Part shown: in pieces, positions 26,115 through 34,086 of the stretch
Layout of the letters: each line of letters starts with the position of its first letter
Position numbering within the stretch: position 1 is the stretch's first letter
Source of the DNA: Bin18 sp965242795
Lineage (GTDB): Bacteria > Desulfobacterota > Binatia > Bin18
Reading direction: 5' to 3'
DNA length: 64,000 bases
NCBI GenBank assembly: GCA_965242795.1
Contig: OZ251505.1
Location: 310,001-374,000 of the forward strand
Translations under genes and position numbers: made by a program
The notes under the pieces: generated by a model
Told to the model about the DNA's origin: nothing
The model's database searches: none
The model's input: the letters and a program-made list of their open reading frames with translations, nothing else

Positions 26115-26118
26115 AACG

Positions 26119-27033
26119 ATGATGTGTTTGTCCGCCCCCATACCTGCGATCTCTCATACGGACAAAATTCGCTTAGGTCATCCGACTGTCTTCCAGGGGG
26201 ACTGTACTGACCTGATCCCCAAATTGCCAGATGGAAGTATTGATGTTGTCGTAACAAGTCCGCCGTATTGGGGCCAACGTCAGTCTGATGGAACAGGCAC
26301 CGAGGAGGACCCCAGAGAGTATCTGAATTTTTTACACTCCGTTTTTACCATGATTCTCCCGAAACTGAAAAAGCAAAGCATCGTTTGGCTAAATTTAGGG
26401 GATGCTTACAATACACCCATTAACTGGGGAAAGAAGGACCATGTTTATAGCTCTCTTGGCTCGGACGGGAACGGATTTAACGCTGAAAATTCTGCCTACA
26501 CAAAGCCTCGATTCAAACGAAGAGCTTTTGTGAAAGATGGGATCAATTGGCTCCAGTATGGCAATATGCTTATGTTACCACAACGGCTACTTATCAGCCT
26601 AGTCAGCAGCGGATATGTATATCGGGGGGAGGTCATTTGGTCTAAGAAGAATGCGATGCCTGAAGGTCGCTGCCGCCGTCCGCATCGAAAACATGAATCG
26701 ATATTTCTACTGGCACGGAGTGACCGACATTCGTTTCGCACCACCCCTCCCGTGCCAAGCGTTTGGAATTTCCCAAATGAGAGCATTTCTGGTCTTCAAC
26801 ACCGCAGCCGTTTTCCTACGGAACTCCCGCGCAGATGTATCGAAGCCTACGGCCAACCATTCAAGGACACCGTTGTCTTGGATCCATTCTCCGGGTCAGG
26901 TTCTACTGGATTGGCAGCTTTAGAACTCGGGTGTGATTTCGTTGGATTTGAAATCGACCCGGCGCAGGCTGCAGCCTCGAATCGAAGATTAGTTGAAATT
27001 CGTCCACAAGCTAGTTTTGATTTCAAGAACTGA
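26119..27033 (+). CDS. DNA methyltransferase, N4-cytosine/N6-adenine type (restriction-modification)
   Basis: A 304-residue beta-class DNA methyltransferase: the catalytic motif TSPPYW (near residue 48) comes before the AdoMet motif 'VLDPFSGSGSTGLAAL' near the C-terminus. TSPPY is usual for N4-cytosine enzymes. It begins four bases after the DMFase large subunit stops, so it may read from that operon or an internal promoter. It is convergent with the restriction endonuclease gene and their 3' ends overlap by 11 bases. Base composition is clearly more AT-rich than its neighbours, suggesting transfer. Confidence 0.85.
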   Translation: MMCLSAPIPAISHTDKIRLGHPTVFQGDCTDLIPKLPDGSIDVVVTSPPYWGQRQSDGTGTEEDPREYLNFLHSVFTMILPKLKKQSIVWLNLGDAYNTPINWGKKDHVYSSLGSDGNGFNAENSAYTKPRFKRRAFVKDGINWLQYGNMLMLPQRLLISLVSSGYVYRGEVIWSKKNAMPEGRCRRPHRKHESIFLLARSDRHSFRTTPPVPSVWNFPNESISGLQHRSRFPTELPRRCIEAYGQPFKDTVVLDPFSGSGSTGLAALELGCDFVGFEIDPAQAAASNRRLVEIRPQASFDFKN

Positions 27034-28132
27034 ATTGTGAAGCACGGCGTCGCAAAAAACGGGTGAACGCGTCATCCGGGTTTTGAAAATTGCAACCGCA
27101 TATTCGTGAACGTACTGAGCGGCCTTTTGGAGTAGGGATTGTATTCTGGTTGTAGGAAAAACAGGCCGAGAAATAGCCGTTCTCCTCAAAATCTTTCCGC
27201 TTTTCGCTGTTGTCGTGAGCACTGTGGGCTGGGCCGAATTCTCCACGATTAATAGGTATCTCCGAGGGAAAACTCTTCGCGTCCATTGTCCAAAAGATGG
27301 ACAGTATGCCCGCTTCAATTAGAGCTTGGCTCATCGGTATGTCATCAGTCCGCCGTTCGGCAAGACTTGCCTTGACGTGAATTACTCCAATCAGGGAGGA
27401 CTTTTGTCTAAGCTGTTGCGTTACCAAGATATCTGCTTTATCGGGAATCAGCCGGGGATCGTTGCTCGCTTTGAACCAAGCTTTGTTCTTCAATTTGTTG
27501 CCTACTTCTAAAGTTATTCCCTTGTCGGCCAAAAAAGGGCCATAATGTCGGACCAAAACGCGCTCTAACGCCCACCCGCTTGTTCGTTTCCAACTTTGTT
27601 CAAGATTGAGCCTAGAATCTCTCGGTGGATGGTTGTTTCGGTCACAATAAGCTCTATTTATGAGGAAGGTCCATAGGTCCGAAGGATTAATTTTCGGCCA
27701 CAAGCGTACCGCATGGAGATAAGCAATTGCAACTGCTTCGGATCGACCCTTCGGGGCAGTCAAACCGGTTCGCAAAGTATTCATTACTTCTTGAAATTCT
27801 GGCAACGTCGCCCCATCAAGGTCATATTTCGCATCGTATCGATCATATCTGAACCTAAGCCTTACACCATTATCTCTCTCATCGACCGTCAAACCGGATG
27901 ACAATTCCGAGTCGTTTTGAACATCATGAAACAAAACTGATGGGTGTACACCTAGTGCGTTAGCCAATCCAAGAATTGTTTTTAAGGCCGGATTACGTTC
28001 ACCACGTTCAATGCCGCCAATATAGGACCGATCAAGATGCGCAGCTTCCGCTAAAGCCTCTTGCGATAAGCCCCTATCGTGTCGGAGCCTCCGCACGTTC
28101 CTTCCGAAAATCAGTATGAAAGTGTCCCCCAT
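27023..28132 (-). CDS. Fusion of XRE-type HTH regulator and type II restriction endonuclease (CCGG-family-like)
   Basis: A 369-residue protein. Residues ~10-68 form an XRE helix-turn-helix ('LSQEALAEAAHLDRSYIGGI'), like a controller protein. After a linker, a PD-(D/E)XK-type nuclease region includes 'PDKADILV' and 'IHVKASLAERRTDDIP'. The Lys followed by Arg-Arg-Thr-Asp-Asp resembles the CCGG-recognising endonucleases (NgoMIV/Cfr10I/BsaWI group), so a CCGG-containing target is predicted. Fusion of regulator and enzyme would let it control its own expression. AT-rich codon use differs from the surroundings. Confidence 0.75.
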   Translation of the reverse strand: MGDTFILIFGRNVRRLRHDRGLSQEALAEAAHLDRSYIGGIERGERNPALKTILGLANALGVHPSVLFHDVQNDSELSSGLTVDERDNGVRLRFRYDRYDAKYDLDGATLPEFQEVMNTLRTGLTAPKGRSEAVAIAYLHAVRLWPKINPSDLWTFLINRAYCDRNNHPPRDSRLNLEQSWKRTSGWALERVLVRHYGPFLADKGITLEVGNKLKNKAWFKASNDPRLIPDKADILVTQQLRQKSSLIGVIHVKASLAERRTDDIPMSQALIEAGILSIFWTMDAKSFPSEIPINRGEFGPAHSAHDNSEKRKDFEENGYFSACFSYNQNTIPTPKGRSVRSRICGCNFQNPDDAFTRFLRRRASQFSS

Positions 28133-28145
28133 TCATCGTATTCTG

Positions 28146-28184
28146 TGGTACGATCAGGATATGTTCTAGTGACTTATCGTACCA
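28146..28184. promoter_or_regulatory. Inverted-repeat operator candidate for the HTH-endonuclease gene
   Basis: TGGTACGAT (28146-28154) and ATCGTACCA (28176-28184) are perfect 9-bp inverted halves, 30 bases centre to centre, 14 bases upstream of the gene on the minus strand. On that strand the distal half reads TGGTACGAT, an extended -10 box, with GTGACA upstream as a possible -35. Binding by the HTH domain would block this promoter. A second short palindrome (TGACATTTGTCA, 28194-28205) overlaps the -35 area. Confidence 0.6.
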
Positions 28185-28235
28185 TTCTACCGATGACATT
28201 TGTCACACCTCTTCGAAAACCATATGCTTGTCACG

Positions 28236-29393
28236 TTAGAACCCTAATTCCATCGACGCCAGCAGTTCGAGGACCTCGTCGCGTTTGAGCGTGTGCAGCG
28301 GCGCGGAACGCAGGTCGCGGAACAGCCGCTCCAGCGGACTGCCCTTGAGATAGCCCAGCCCGCCGCCGACCCGGGTGGCCAAGTTGCCGACCTCCAGCAT
28401 GTTCTCGGCCATGTCGGTGCGCAGCATCTCGACCGTCGGAATCCGTCGCTCGCCGTACGGGCGGCCCTCCGTGATCTCGCGGGCGAGCGTGTAGAGCATG
28501 ATCCGGCACGCTTCCAAGCGGTTGTACATCTCGCCGATGGCGAACCGGTTCCACGGAATGTTGCCGACGCGCCTGCCCGTCTTCTGGACTTTCCGCCCGC
28601 GGGCGTAGTCCAGGACGTGGTCGTACATGGCTTGGCCGATGCCCAGGTAACAGGCCGAGAACGACAAACAGTACCAGTGCGCCACCTGCTGGAATTCTTC
28701 CAGAAAGCGGCCCTCCTCCCCGATCCGCTGTTCGGGCGTGGCGTGCACGTCGCGCAGGACGACCGTATGGCTGCCGGTCGCCCGCATCCCCATCGCGTCC
28801 CAGGTTTCCTCGACTTCCAGCCCCGGGGTATCGCGCGGCAGCAGGAACACGCAGCCGCCCGAGTCCGGGCCGGTGTAGTCTTCGAGCGAAACGCTGACGC
28901 CGAAATAATCGACCGCGGGCGCCAGCGTGGCGAACACCTTCTTGCCGTTGAGCACGTAGCCGTCCGACACTCTGCGCGCGGTCGAGGCCGGCGACATGAT
29001 CGACCGCGCACCGCCGCCCTCGGTGTAGAACCCGTTCAGCAGCTTGTGTCGCCGCCCCACGTCGCCGAGGTAGCGTTCCTTCTGTGCCGCGGTCATGAAC
29101 GGCGTGTAGAATGCGACCGAGTTGCAGTGCATGTTGATCGCGAACGCCGTGGCCGCACAACCCTGCACGAGTTGCTCCTGCGCTAGAATGAAGGTGAGCG
29201 GCGTCGCGGCCCAGCCGCCATACTCTTGCGGCGTGGTCATCGTGGTGTAGCCCGTCTCCTTGAGCCGAGCCACGTTCTCGAACGGAAAGCTGCCCTCGCG
29301 GTCGTGCCGTTCGGCACGTTCGCCGAATTCCGTAGCCAACTGTTTGGCCGTGTCGATGATCCGCTGCTGTTCCGGCGTGAGATCGACGAACAT
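28236..29393 (-). CDS. Acyl-CoA dehydrogenase family flavoprotein
   Basis: A 385-residue FAD enzyme with the acyl-CoA dehydrogenase fold. 'EYGGWAATPLTFILAQEQL' begins the helical N-domain, 'SDGYVLNGKKVFATLAP' is the middle beta domain and 'ATRVGGGLGYLKGSPLERLF' the C-terminal domain close to its usual end. The typical catalytic Glu near the C-terminus is not obvious, so it may be a monooxygenase- or nitroalkane-oxidase-type relative. ATG 29393 is chosen for its AAGGAG site; the frame extends 37 codons upstream without one. The substrate is unknown. Confidence 0.83.
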   Translation of the reverse strand: MFVDLTPEQQRIIDTAKQLATEFGERAERHDREGSFPFENVARLKETGYTTMTTPQEYGGWAATPLTFILAQEQLVQGCAATAFAINMHCNSVAFYTPFMTAAQKERYLGDVGRRHKLLNGFYTEGGGARSIMSPASTARRVSDGYVLNGKKVFATLAPAVDYFGVSVSLEDYTGPDSGGCVFLLPRDTPGLEVEETWDAMGMRATGSHTVVLRDVHATPEQRIGEEGRFLEEFQQVAHWYCLSFSACYLGIGQAMYDHVLDYARGRKVQKTGRRVGNIPWNRFAIGEMYNRLEACRIMLYTLAREITEGRPYGERRIPTVEMLRTDMAENMLEVGNLATRVGGGLGYLKGSPLERLFRDLRSAPLHTLKRDEVLELLASMELGF

Positions 29394-29547
29394 GGCACGC
29401 TCCTTTCCTTGCAGGTGATGCAGGGCGCCGAGGGCGACCGCGATGGGCGCCTGCGGCGTGCTCGGAGAGTCGCCTAGCACCGCCGCCTCGACGAAGAAAG
29501 GCAATGGCCGGCGACCGGGCCGGGAGGGGTGAGGCGATGCGCCCGTA

Positions 29548-30435
29548 TCAGCCGAACAGCGGATACGCGCTCATGTAGCCGAGCTCGACCAGTTCGGTGC
29601 GCGGAACGCGGCGCGCGAGTTCTCCACGGATCGGCGCGACGTCGATCCGGCGAGAAAACCCGGGCAGCCAGTCGTCATGGTGGCTCAGGATCACGCGCCG
29701 CGGGCGGAGCAGCGCGGCCTGTTGGCCGACGAATTGCGCCAGCGTGCCCTGAATCGGCTCGCCGTCGACGTTCCCGCGGCCGGCGGCGGCCAGAATCGCC
29801 ACGTCGGGCCGCAAGTCTTGCAGAATGCCCTGCCAGTGGCCGGACGTGTCCTGATACAGCAGGGACCCATCGGGCGTGTCGAAGAGATACACCAACGCAC
29901 CGCCGTCGCCGCGCGCCCCCTGCGCCGACGCTTTGAGGTGCGCAACGACGTCGTCCCCCAAGCCGCGCAACTGCTCCCACACGCCTTCCATGCGCTGGCG
30001 CTGTTCCTGATAGGTGACGCCGAGTTCGCCGATGCACACCGCATCCGACGCGGGCAACGGCTCGGCGCTCCATACACAGGAGTGCTGGCTGGGAAACACG
30101 TCCACGGTCACGTCCGGCGACAGCCGGATGGTTTCACCGCCGGCGACCGGCAGGAGTTGGGCTTCGGGCACGCCCTGCGCGGCCATGATCCGCACGGATT
30201 CGTACGAGCCGATGAGCGTGGCGCCCGTGTTCCTGGCGATCCGCTCGGCGCCGTACAAATGGTCGAAATGGGAGTGGCCGACCACGATCCAGTCGGCCTG
30301 CCGAACGTCGTCCACGCGGACGCCGGTCGGCGCGGCGCTGGGAACGCGGTCGATGTACGCGTCCAGCATGACGACCAGTTTGCCCAGCGTCAGGCGGAAC
30401 GTGGCACAGCCCATCCAATCCAGCGTGGCAGCCAT
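29548..30435 (-). CDS. MBL-fold metallo-hydrolase
   Basis: A 295-residue metallo-beta-lactamase-fold protein, closest to the UlaG/lactonase-like group. His54, His56, Asp58 and His59 in 'VVGHSHFDHLYG' are the metal-binding motif. Later metal histidines are plausible at 'FPSQHSCVW' and 'RVILSHHDDW'. No signal peptide is seen. It is separated from the acyl-CoA dehydrogenase gene by about 150 bases; no pathway link is evident. Confidence 0.82.
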   Translation of the reverse strand: MAATLDWMGCATFRLTLGKLVVMLDAYIDRVPSAAPTGVRVDDVRQADWIVVGHSHFDHLYGAERIARNTGATLIGSYESVRIMAAQGVPEAQLLPVAGGETIRLSPDVTVDVFPSQHSCVWSAEPLPASDAVCIGELGVTYQEQRQRMEGVWEQLRGLGDDVVAHLKASAQGARGDGGALVYLFDTPDGSLLYQDTSGHWQGILQDLRPDVAILAAAGRGNVDGEPIQGTLAQFVGQQAALLRPRRVILSHHDDWLPGFSRRIDVAPIRGELARRVPRTELVELGYMSAYPLFG

Positions 30436-30568
30436 GTCGGTGCACTCTTCCCCATCACGCTTGGGACCGCGAAATGGGATCCGTCCTTTCCTCTCCTCAC
30501 GTGACTACGTAAACTCCCCCACCGATCGCCAAGCCTTGCGAGAACCTCCATTCCGCTCACCCTTTTTT

Positions 30569-30627
30569 CCTGGGAACGCGAGCGTCTCGCCCGCTTCGGA
30601 TGCGGGCCGAAGGCCCGCGTTCCCAGG
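30569..30627. repeat. GGGAACGCGNGCG palindromic element, downstream side of msrA
   Basis: A 59-base element bounded by CCTGGGAACGCG and CGCGTTCCCAGG, perfect inverted ends, with GC-rich inner palindromes. It begins just past the 3' end of msrA and could fold into one long hairpin. A second copy lies upstream of msrA at 31,307-31,367. Confidence 0.8.
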
Positions 30628-30632
30628 GCTGC

Positions 30633-31190
30633 CTACGCCGCGGAGGCCGCGGCCTTCAGTTTGTGGCCGAACCCCTTGCGGAATTTTCGCATCTTGGGGT
30701 GCACCACCATCATGCAGTACGGCTGGTAGGGGTTCTGCTGGTAGAAATTCTGGTGGTAGTCCTCGGCCACGTAGAAGGTCGTGGCCGGGACGATCTCGGT
30801 GACGATCGGGTCGATCCATTTCTTGGAGGCGTCGGCCTCCCGTTTGGACCGTTCGGCAATCCGTTGCTGTGCCTCCGTATGATAGAAAATCGCCGAGCGG
30901 TATTGGGTGCCGACGTCGTTGCCCTGCCGGTCGAGCGTGGTCGGGTCGTGCGTCTGCCAGAAGATGTCGAGGATTTCGTCGTAGCCGATCACGTCCGGGT
31001 CGAACGTGATCTGAACCGCCTCGGCGTGGCCCGTCGTGCCCGAGCACACCGCCTCGTAGCCGGGGTTCTCCACCGACCCGCCGATGTAGCCGGAGACCGC
31101 GCTCTCCACGCCGGCGACCTCCAGATACACCGCCTCGACGCACCAGAAACAGCCTGCGGCCAGCGTTGCGGTTTCTCGTCGACCCGCCAT
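30633..31190 (-). CDS. msrA: Peptide methionine sulfoxide reductase A
   Basis: A 185-residue MsrA, which reduces methionine-S-sulfoxide in oxidised proteins. Catalytic Cys14 lies in the signature GCFWC (residues 13-17), 'GYIGGSVENPGYEAVCSGTT' carries the second region, and 'EDYHQNFYQQNP' is the C-terminal substrate block. The start at 31190 has GGAGGGAA upstream; the open frame continues far upstream without coding signal. It is framed by two copies of the same palindromic element. No MsrB lies nearby. Confidence 0.93.
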   Translation of the reverse strand: MAGRRETATLAAGCFWCVEAVYLEVAGVESAVSGYIGGSVENPGYEAVCSGTTGHAEAVQITFDPDVIGYDEILDIFWQTHDPTTLDRQGNDVGTQYRSAIFYHTEAQQRIAERSKREADASKKWIDPIVTEIVPATTFYVAEDYHQNFYQQNPYQPYCMMVVHPKMRKFRKGFGHKLKAAASAA

Positions 31191-31306
31191 GATTCCCTCC
31201 CTGTTCGCTTCCCCTGACAGCGCGCGCCGTGTGGACTCCCCACGCGCCGAATGGCCGGAAGCTACCACTTCCGCGGCGCGCCTCACAAGCCGGACGTCCG
31301 GTCGCC

Positions 31307-31367
31307 CCTGGGAACGCGGGCGTCCCGCCCGCCTGTATGGTGCGGACCAGAGACCCGCGATCCCAGG
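31307..31367. repeat. GGGAACGCGNGCG palindromic element, upstream side of msrA
   Basis: Starts CCTGGGAACGCGGGCG and ends ACCCGCGATCCCAGG, an inverted pair over 61 bases with one mismatch. It is the partner of the element at 30,569-30,627; a degenerate relative occurs near 48,085 (GGAGCGCGGGCGTCTCGCCC). Confidence 0.78.
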
Positions 31368-31372
31368 ACCCG

Positions 31373-31774
31373 CTAAATGGGCTTGGTTCCCAACGCTTCC
31401 CAGTATTCGTCGCCGTAGTCGTAGAAGATCTCCTCGCCCGGCGCGATCGTGCGCAGGCTCGCAATGCGCGCGGTCTTCCAGCGCGTCGAGACGACGAGTT
31501 CGGCGTTGGGCGTGTCGCTGTGGTTGATGTAGCGGGTGTAGTTGGCCTGCGGGCCGATGCCGTTGATCCAGTGGTTCCGGCACACCCACATCAGATAGCG
31601 CGAGGAACGGTGCGGTTCGCGGTCGGCGTGCCAGTCGCGCAGAATCTCGCCCGCGTAATAGCCGATGGTCTCCCCCTTGCGGATTCCGACCGCCGCGAAC
31701 AAGCCCTTGCCGCGGCCGCGCGACCGCTTGACGACGAAACTGTCGAGGGTATGCACCCGCTTCTTCTTCGGCAT
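31373..31774 (-). CDS. SET domain-containing protein
   Basis: A 133-residue protein that is almost only a SET domain, the lysine-methyltransferase fold that uses AdoMet. Motifs in order: 'GKGLFAAVGIRKGETIGYYA' (I), 'YTRYINHSDTPNAEL' (III, cofactor and pseudoknot) and 'APGEEIFYDYGDEYW' (IV). Lengths like this match the small bacterial SET proteins. The N-terminal 'MPKKKRVHTLDSFVVKRS' is strongly basic. It lies 30 bases after the aminotransferase gene on the same strand. Its substrate is unknown. Confidence 0.85.
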   Translation of the reverse strand: MPKKKRVHTLDSFVVKRSRGRGKGLFAAVGIRKGETIGYYAGEILRDWHADREPHRSSRYLMWVCRNHWINGIGPQANYTRYINHSDTPNAELVVSTRWKTARIASLRTIAPGEEIFYDYGDEYWEALGTKPI

Positions 31775-31804
31775 ACCGTCCCCGCGGGGCGCCGGCCGGG
31801 AAAC

Positions 31805-32713
31805 TCAGCCGTACACCGGCGTGCCGTGAGCACCCGATTCGCGCAGCCGCCAGTATATCTCGTCGAGCCGGCGGGTGACCGGCCCGGGCACGGGCGCGGC
31901 AATCGGGCGGCCCGCGACCTCGCGGACGGCCAGCGCGCCGCCCGCTGTGCTGCACGTGAACACTTCGTCCGCGGCATACAGGTCGAACGCGGTCAGGTCG
32001 CGCTCCTGCGCGGGAATCCCGGCTTCTCGGGCCAGATCGAGAAAGGTCCGGCGGGTGATGCCGTGCAACACCTCGCGCCCCGGCGTGTACAGCGTTCCCC
32101 GGCTGACCGCGAACACGTTGGAGGCCGGCCCTTCGCTGACGGAGCCGTCCGCGGACAACCAGATCACGTCGTCGTACCCGGCTTCCAGCGCCTCGATCCT
32201 GGCCAACTGGAAATGGAGGCGGTCCAGGCATTTGTAGCGCGGGTCGAGCGTGTCGGGCGTGAAACCGCGCAGGTGGCTGATGAACAGCCGGATGCCCTGC
32301 CGGCGCGTCTCCTCGTCGGCCAGGAAGACGTACGGCGCGGCCCAGACGATGACGGTCGGGTCGTAGTCGCGCGGATCGGCCACCACCTGTTTGGCTTTAC
32401 CGCGCGTGACGATGAACCGAATCGTGGCATCCTGCAGGGCGTTGCGCCGCACGGTCTCGATGATCGCGGCGCGCCAATCATTGCGCGTCATCGGCGTGGT
32501 GAGCCGCGCGGCCCGTAGGGACTGAAAGAAGCGGTCGAGGTGCGCGTCCAGCTTGAAGATCGTCCCCTTCCAGGCCGACACCACGTCGAACACGCCGTCC
32601 CCCAACAGAAACCCCTGATCGAGGACGGACACCGTGGCCCGGCTGAGTGGGGTAAACTCGCCGTTGACGTAGAGGAGCGGTTCGTCAGGCATCGGGATTA
32701 GCTGTCGGGTCAT
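31805..32713 (-). CDS. Class IV aminotransferase (branched-chain/D-amino-acid type)
   Basis: A 302-residue PLP enzyme of fold type IV. 'LYVNGEFTPLSRATVSVLDQ' and 'GFLLGDGVFDVVSAWKG' are the N-terminal family motifs. The PLP lysine is in 'DPRYKCLDRLHFQLARIEA', and 'SEGPASNVFAVSRGTLYTP' with 'GITRRTFLDLARE' completes the cofactor site. Branched-chain, D-alanine and aminodeoxychorismate-lyase types share these motifs and cannot be told apart here. Confidence 0.85.
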   Translation of the reverse strand: MTRQLIPMPDEPLLYVNGEFTPLSRATVSVLDQGFLLGDGVFDVVSAWKGTIFKLDAHLDRFFQSLRAARLTTPMTRNDWRAAIIETVRRNALQDATIRFIVTRGKAKQVVADPRDYDPTVIVWAAPYVFLADEETRRQGIRLFISHLRGFTPDTLDPRYKCLDRLHFQLARIEALEAGYDDVIWLSADGSVSEGPASNVFAVSRGTLYTPGREVLHGITRRTFLDLAREAGIPAQERDLTAFDLYAADEVFTCSTAGGALAVREVAGRPIAAPVPGPVTRRLDEIYWRLRESGAHGTPVYG

Positions 32714-32861
32714 ACGTCAGTTGATGATTCTCGGCTGATTCGATGCGTCGGTCTCAAGAACCCTCACCCCCGGAGAAGGTGTTCGACTCACACCATTGCA
32801 AACCGAGATACCGCCCCGGCTTCGCCCGCGGTTCACCCGCCCGCCAGCAACTACGGTGCAT

Positions 32862-33608
32862 CTACCGGAAGGGAGACGTCTCCGCGGCCGGAATATGGTC
32901 CGACGGTTTTTCGTCCACCGCGCAGGACAGGCCATGTTCCAGCAATTCGGCGACCGTCCACGTCCCGACCGCGGCCGCGGCACCCGCGGGACCGCCCGCC
33001 AGCCCGCCGATCACGGCCGACGTGCCGGCACCCACGACCCGGCCGGTTCGCCGCGCGATCTTTTGCTCGCAGCCCCAGGCCGTCGCCGCCGTCTCAGCCA
33101 AGTACTGCGCGCCGGTCGCCGCCCATAACCAGCGCGTCGTCAGCGCCCGCGCGACCGGCTTGGGCGCGACCTTGCCGATGAGCTTGGTCGCGGCCGCGGT
33201 TCCGGCAGAGAGGGCCAACTTCGAGACGACGCCGGCGGCCGTCACGAACCGTTCGGTCTGCCGGCTGACGCGGCGCCCCGACCGGCACCACGTCACGAAG
33301 TGTTCGCAATTGTTCCACAGCAGGTGATATTCCCGCTCGCCGACCCGACTCAGCGCCCGCCGGACGACGTCCTCGGGTGGAAAGGCACACAGAGACGTCC
33401 CCTGCTCGATCGGCCGGCCCTTCGCAAACGCGGCGCGCGGCGTGATCTGAACGGACGCGCGGGCGGCATCCGCCACGCCCCGCCCGTATTGGATCACGTA
33501 GCCGTCGCCGAGATCGACGGCGTGGTGCGTATAGCCCCGGCGGCGAACGATGAGATGGTCGGCTTTCACGGCAACGGTCCGTGACGAGAAGAATGAGGCC
33601 GCGTTCAA
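32862..33608 (-). CDS. LRAT domain protein (NlpC/P60-like acyltransferase or thiol hydrolase)
   Basis: A 248-residue protein. 'YTHHAVDLGDGYVIQYGRG' holds the conserved His, and Cys101 in 'NNCEHFVTWCRSG' is the LRAT signature nucleophile. Members transfer or remove acyl chains; bacterial substrates are mostly unknown. The C-terminal half is hydrophobic and Ala/Gly-rich ('GTSAVIGGLAGGPAGAAAAV'), probably membrane-inserted. The start is uncertain: TTG 33608 overlaps the upstream stop (TTGA), while GTG 33569 begins near the domain itself. It follows two small conserved genes. Confidence 0.78.
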   Translation of the reverse strand: MNAASFFSSRTVAVKADHLIVRRRGYTHHAVDLGDGYVIQYGRGVADAARASVQITPRAAFAKGRPIEQGTSLCAFPPEDVVRRALSRVGEREYHLLWNNCEHFVTWCRSGRRVSRQTERFVTAAGVVSKLALSAGTAAATKLIGKVAPKPVARALTTRWLWAATGAQYLAETAATAWGCEQKIARRTGRVVGAGTSAVIGGLAGGPAGAAAAVGTWTVAELLEHGLSCAVDEKPSDHIPAAETSPFR

Positions 33609-33838
33609 GAAGCCTGACGGAGGGCTTCCTCGACCGCGGGAGGAAAATCCACGAAAACGAAATGATCGAGAGGGTACAGATAATCTTCCCCCTCGTTATC
33701 GATCACTCGCACGTATCGGGACCGTGCTGCGTCGTCATCGGGAAGGACTTCGTAAATCCGGCGCGGCGTCAGCAAATCCGCGTCATCCGAACGGACACAG
33801 ATGACGAAGCTGTTCTTTGCAGACTCGTGAACGGCCAT
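33605..33838 (-). CDS. Small conserved hypothetical protein upstream of LRAT gene
   Basis: A 77-residue acidic protein from ATG 33838 ('MAVHESAKNSFVICVRSDD') with the segment 'RVIDNEGEDYLYPLDHF', which I recognise as a widely distributed family of unknown function. An in-frame TTG lies three codons upstream. Its stop overlaps the likely TTG start of the LRAT gene, and it starts six bases after the next gene upstream stops, so the three form one unit. Confidence 0.65.
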   Translation of the reverse strand: MAVHESAKNSFVICVRSDDADLLTPRRIYEVLPDDDAARSRYVRVIDNEGEDYLYPLDHFVFVDFPPAVEEALRQAS

Positions 33839-33843
33839 ACCGG

Positions 33844-34077
33844 TCAATCCAGAAACCGCTTGATGCGTATCTTTCTTTTACCTATCCCGTGCGCCTCGAA
33901 CCAGTGGACTTCCGCACGTCTCAGCGCCCCATCGGCAAGTCGGACAATCGCCACCCCTTTGAGTTTGCGCCAACGGCCTTGTCCGTATCGCTTTCGAAGA
34001 AACGGAAGGATCCGAATGTTGCTCCCCACGGCAATCAGCTCGACGTCGGTCACCTCTCCAACGACCCGGAAGTGCAT
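33844..34077 (-). CDS. Small basic conserved hypothetical protein
   Basis: A 77-residue basic protein. 'YGQGRWRKLKGVAIVRLADG' and 'AEVHWFEAHGIGKRKIRIKR' recur in many bacterial small proteins of unknown function. It precedes the acidic 77-residue gene with a 5-base gap; a basic small protein next to an acidic one is the layout of many toxin-antitoxin pairs, but no toxin fold is recognised. It follows the hypothetical gene at 34,087-34,749 by nine bases. Confidence 0.6.
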   Translation of the reverse strand: MHFRVVGEVTDVELIAVGSNIRILPFLRKRYGQGRWRKLKGVAIVRLADGALRRAEVHWFEAHGIGKRKIRIKRFLD

Positions 34078-34086
34078 GCCACACTA

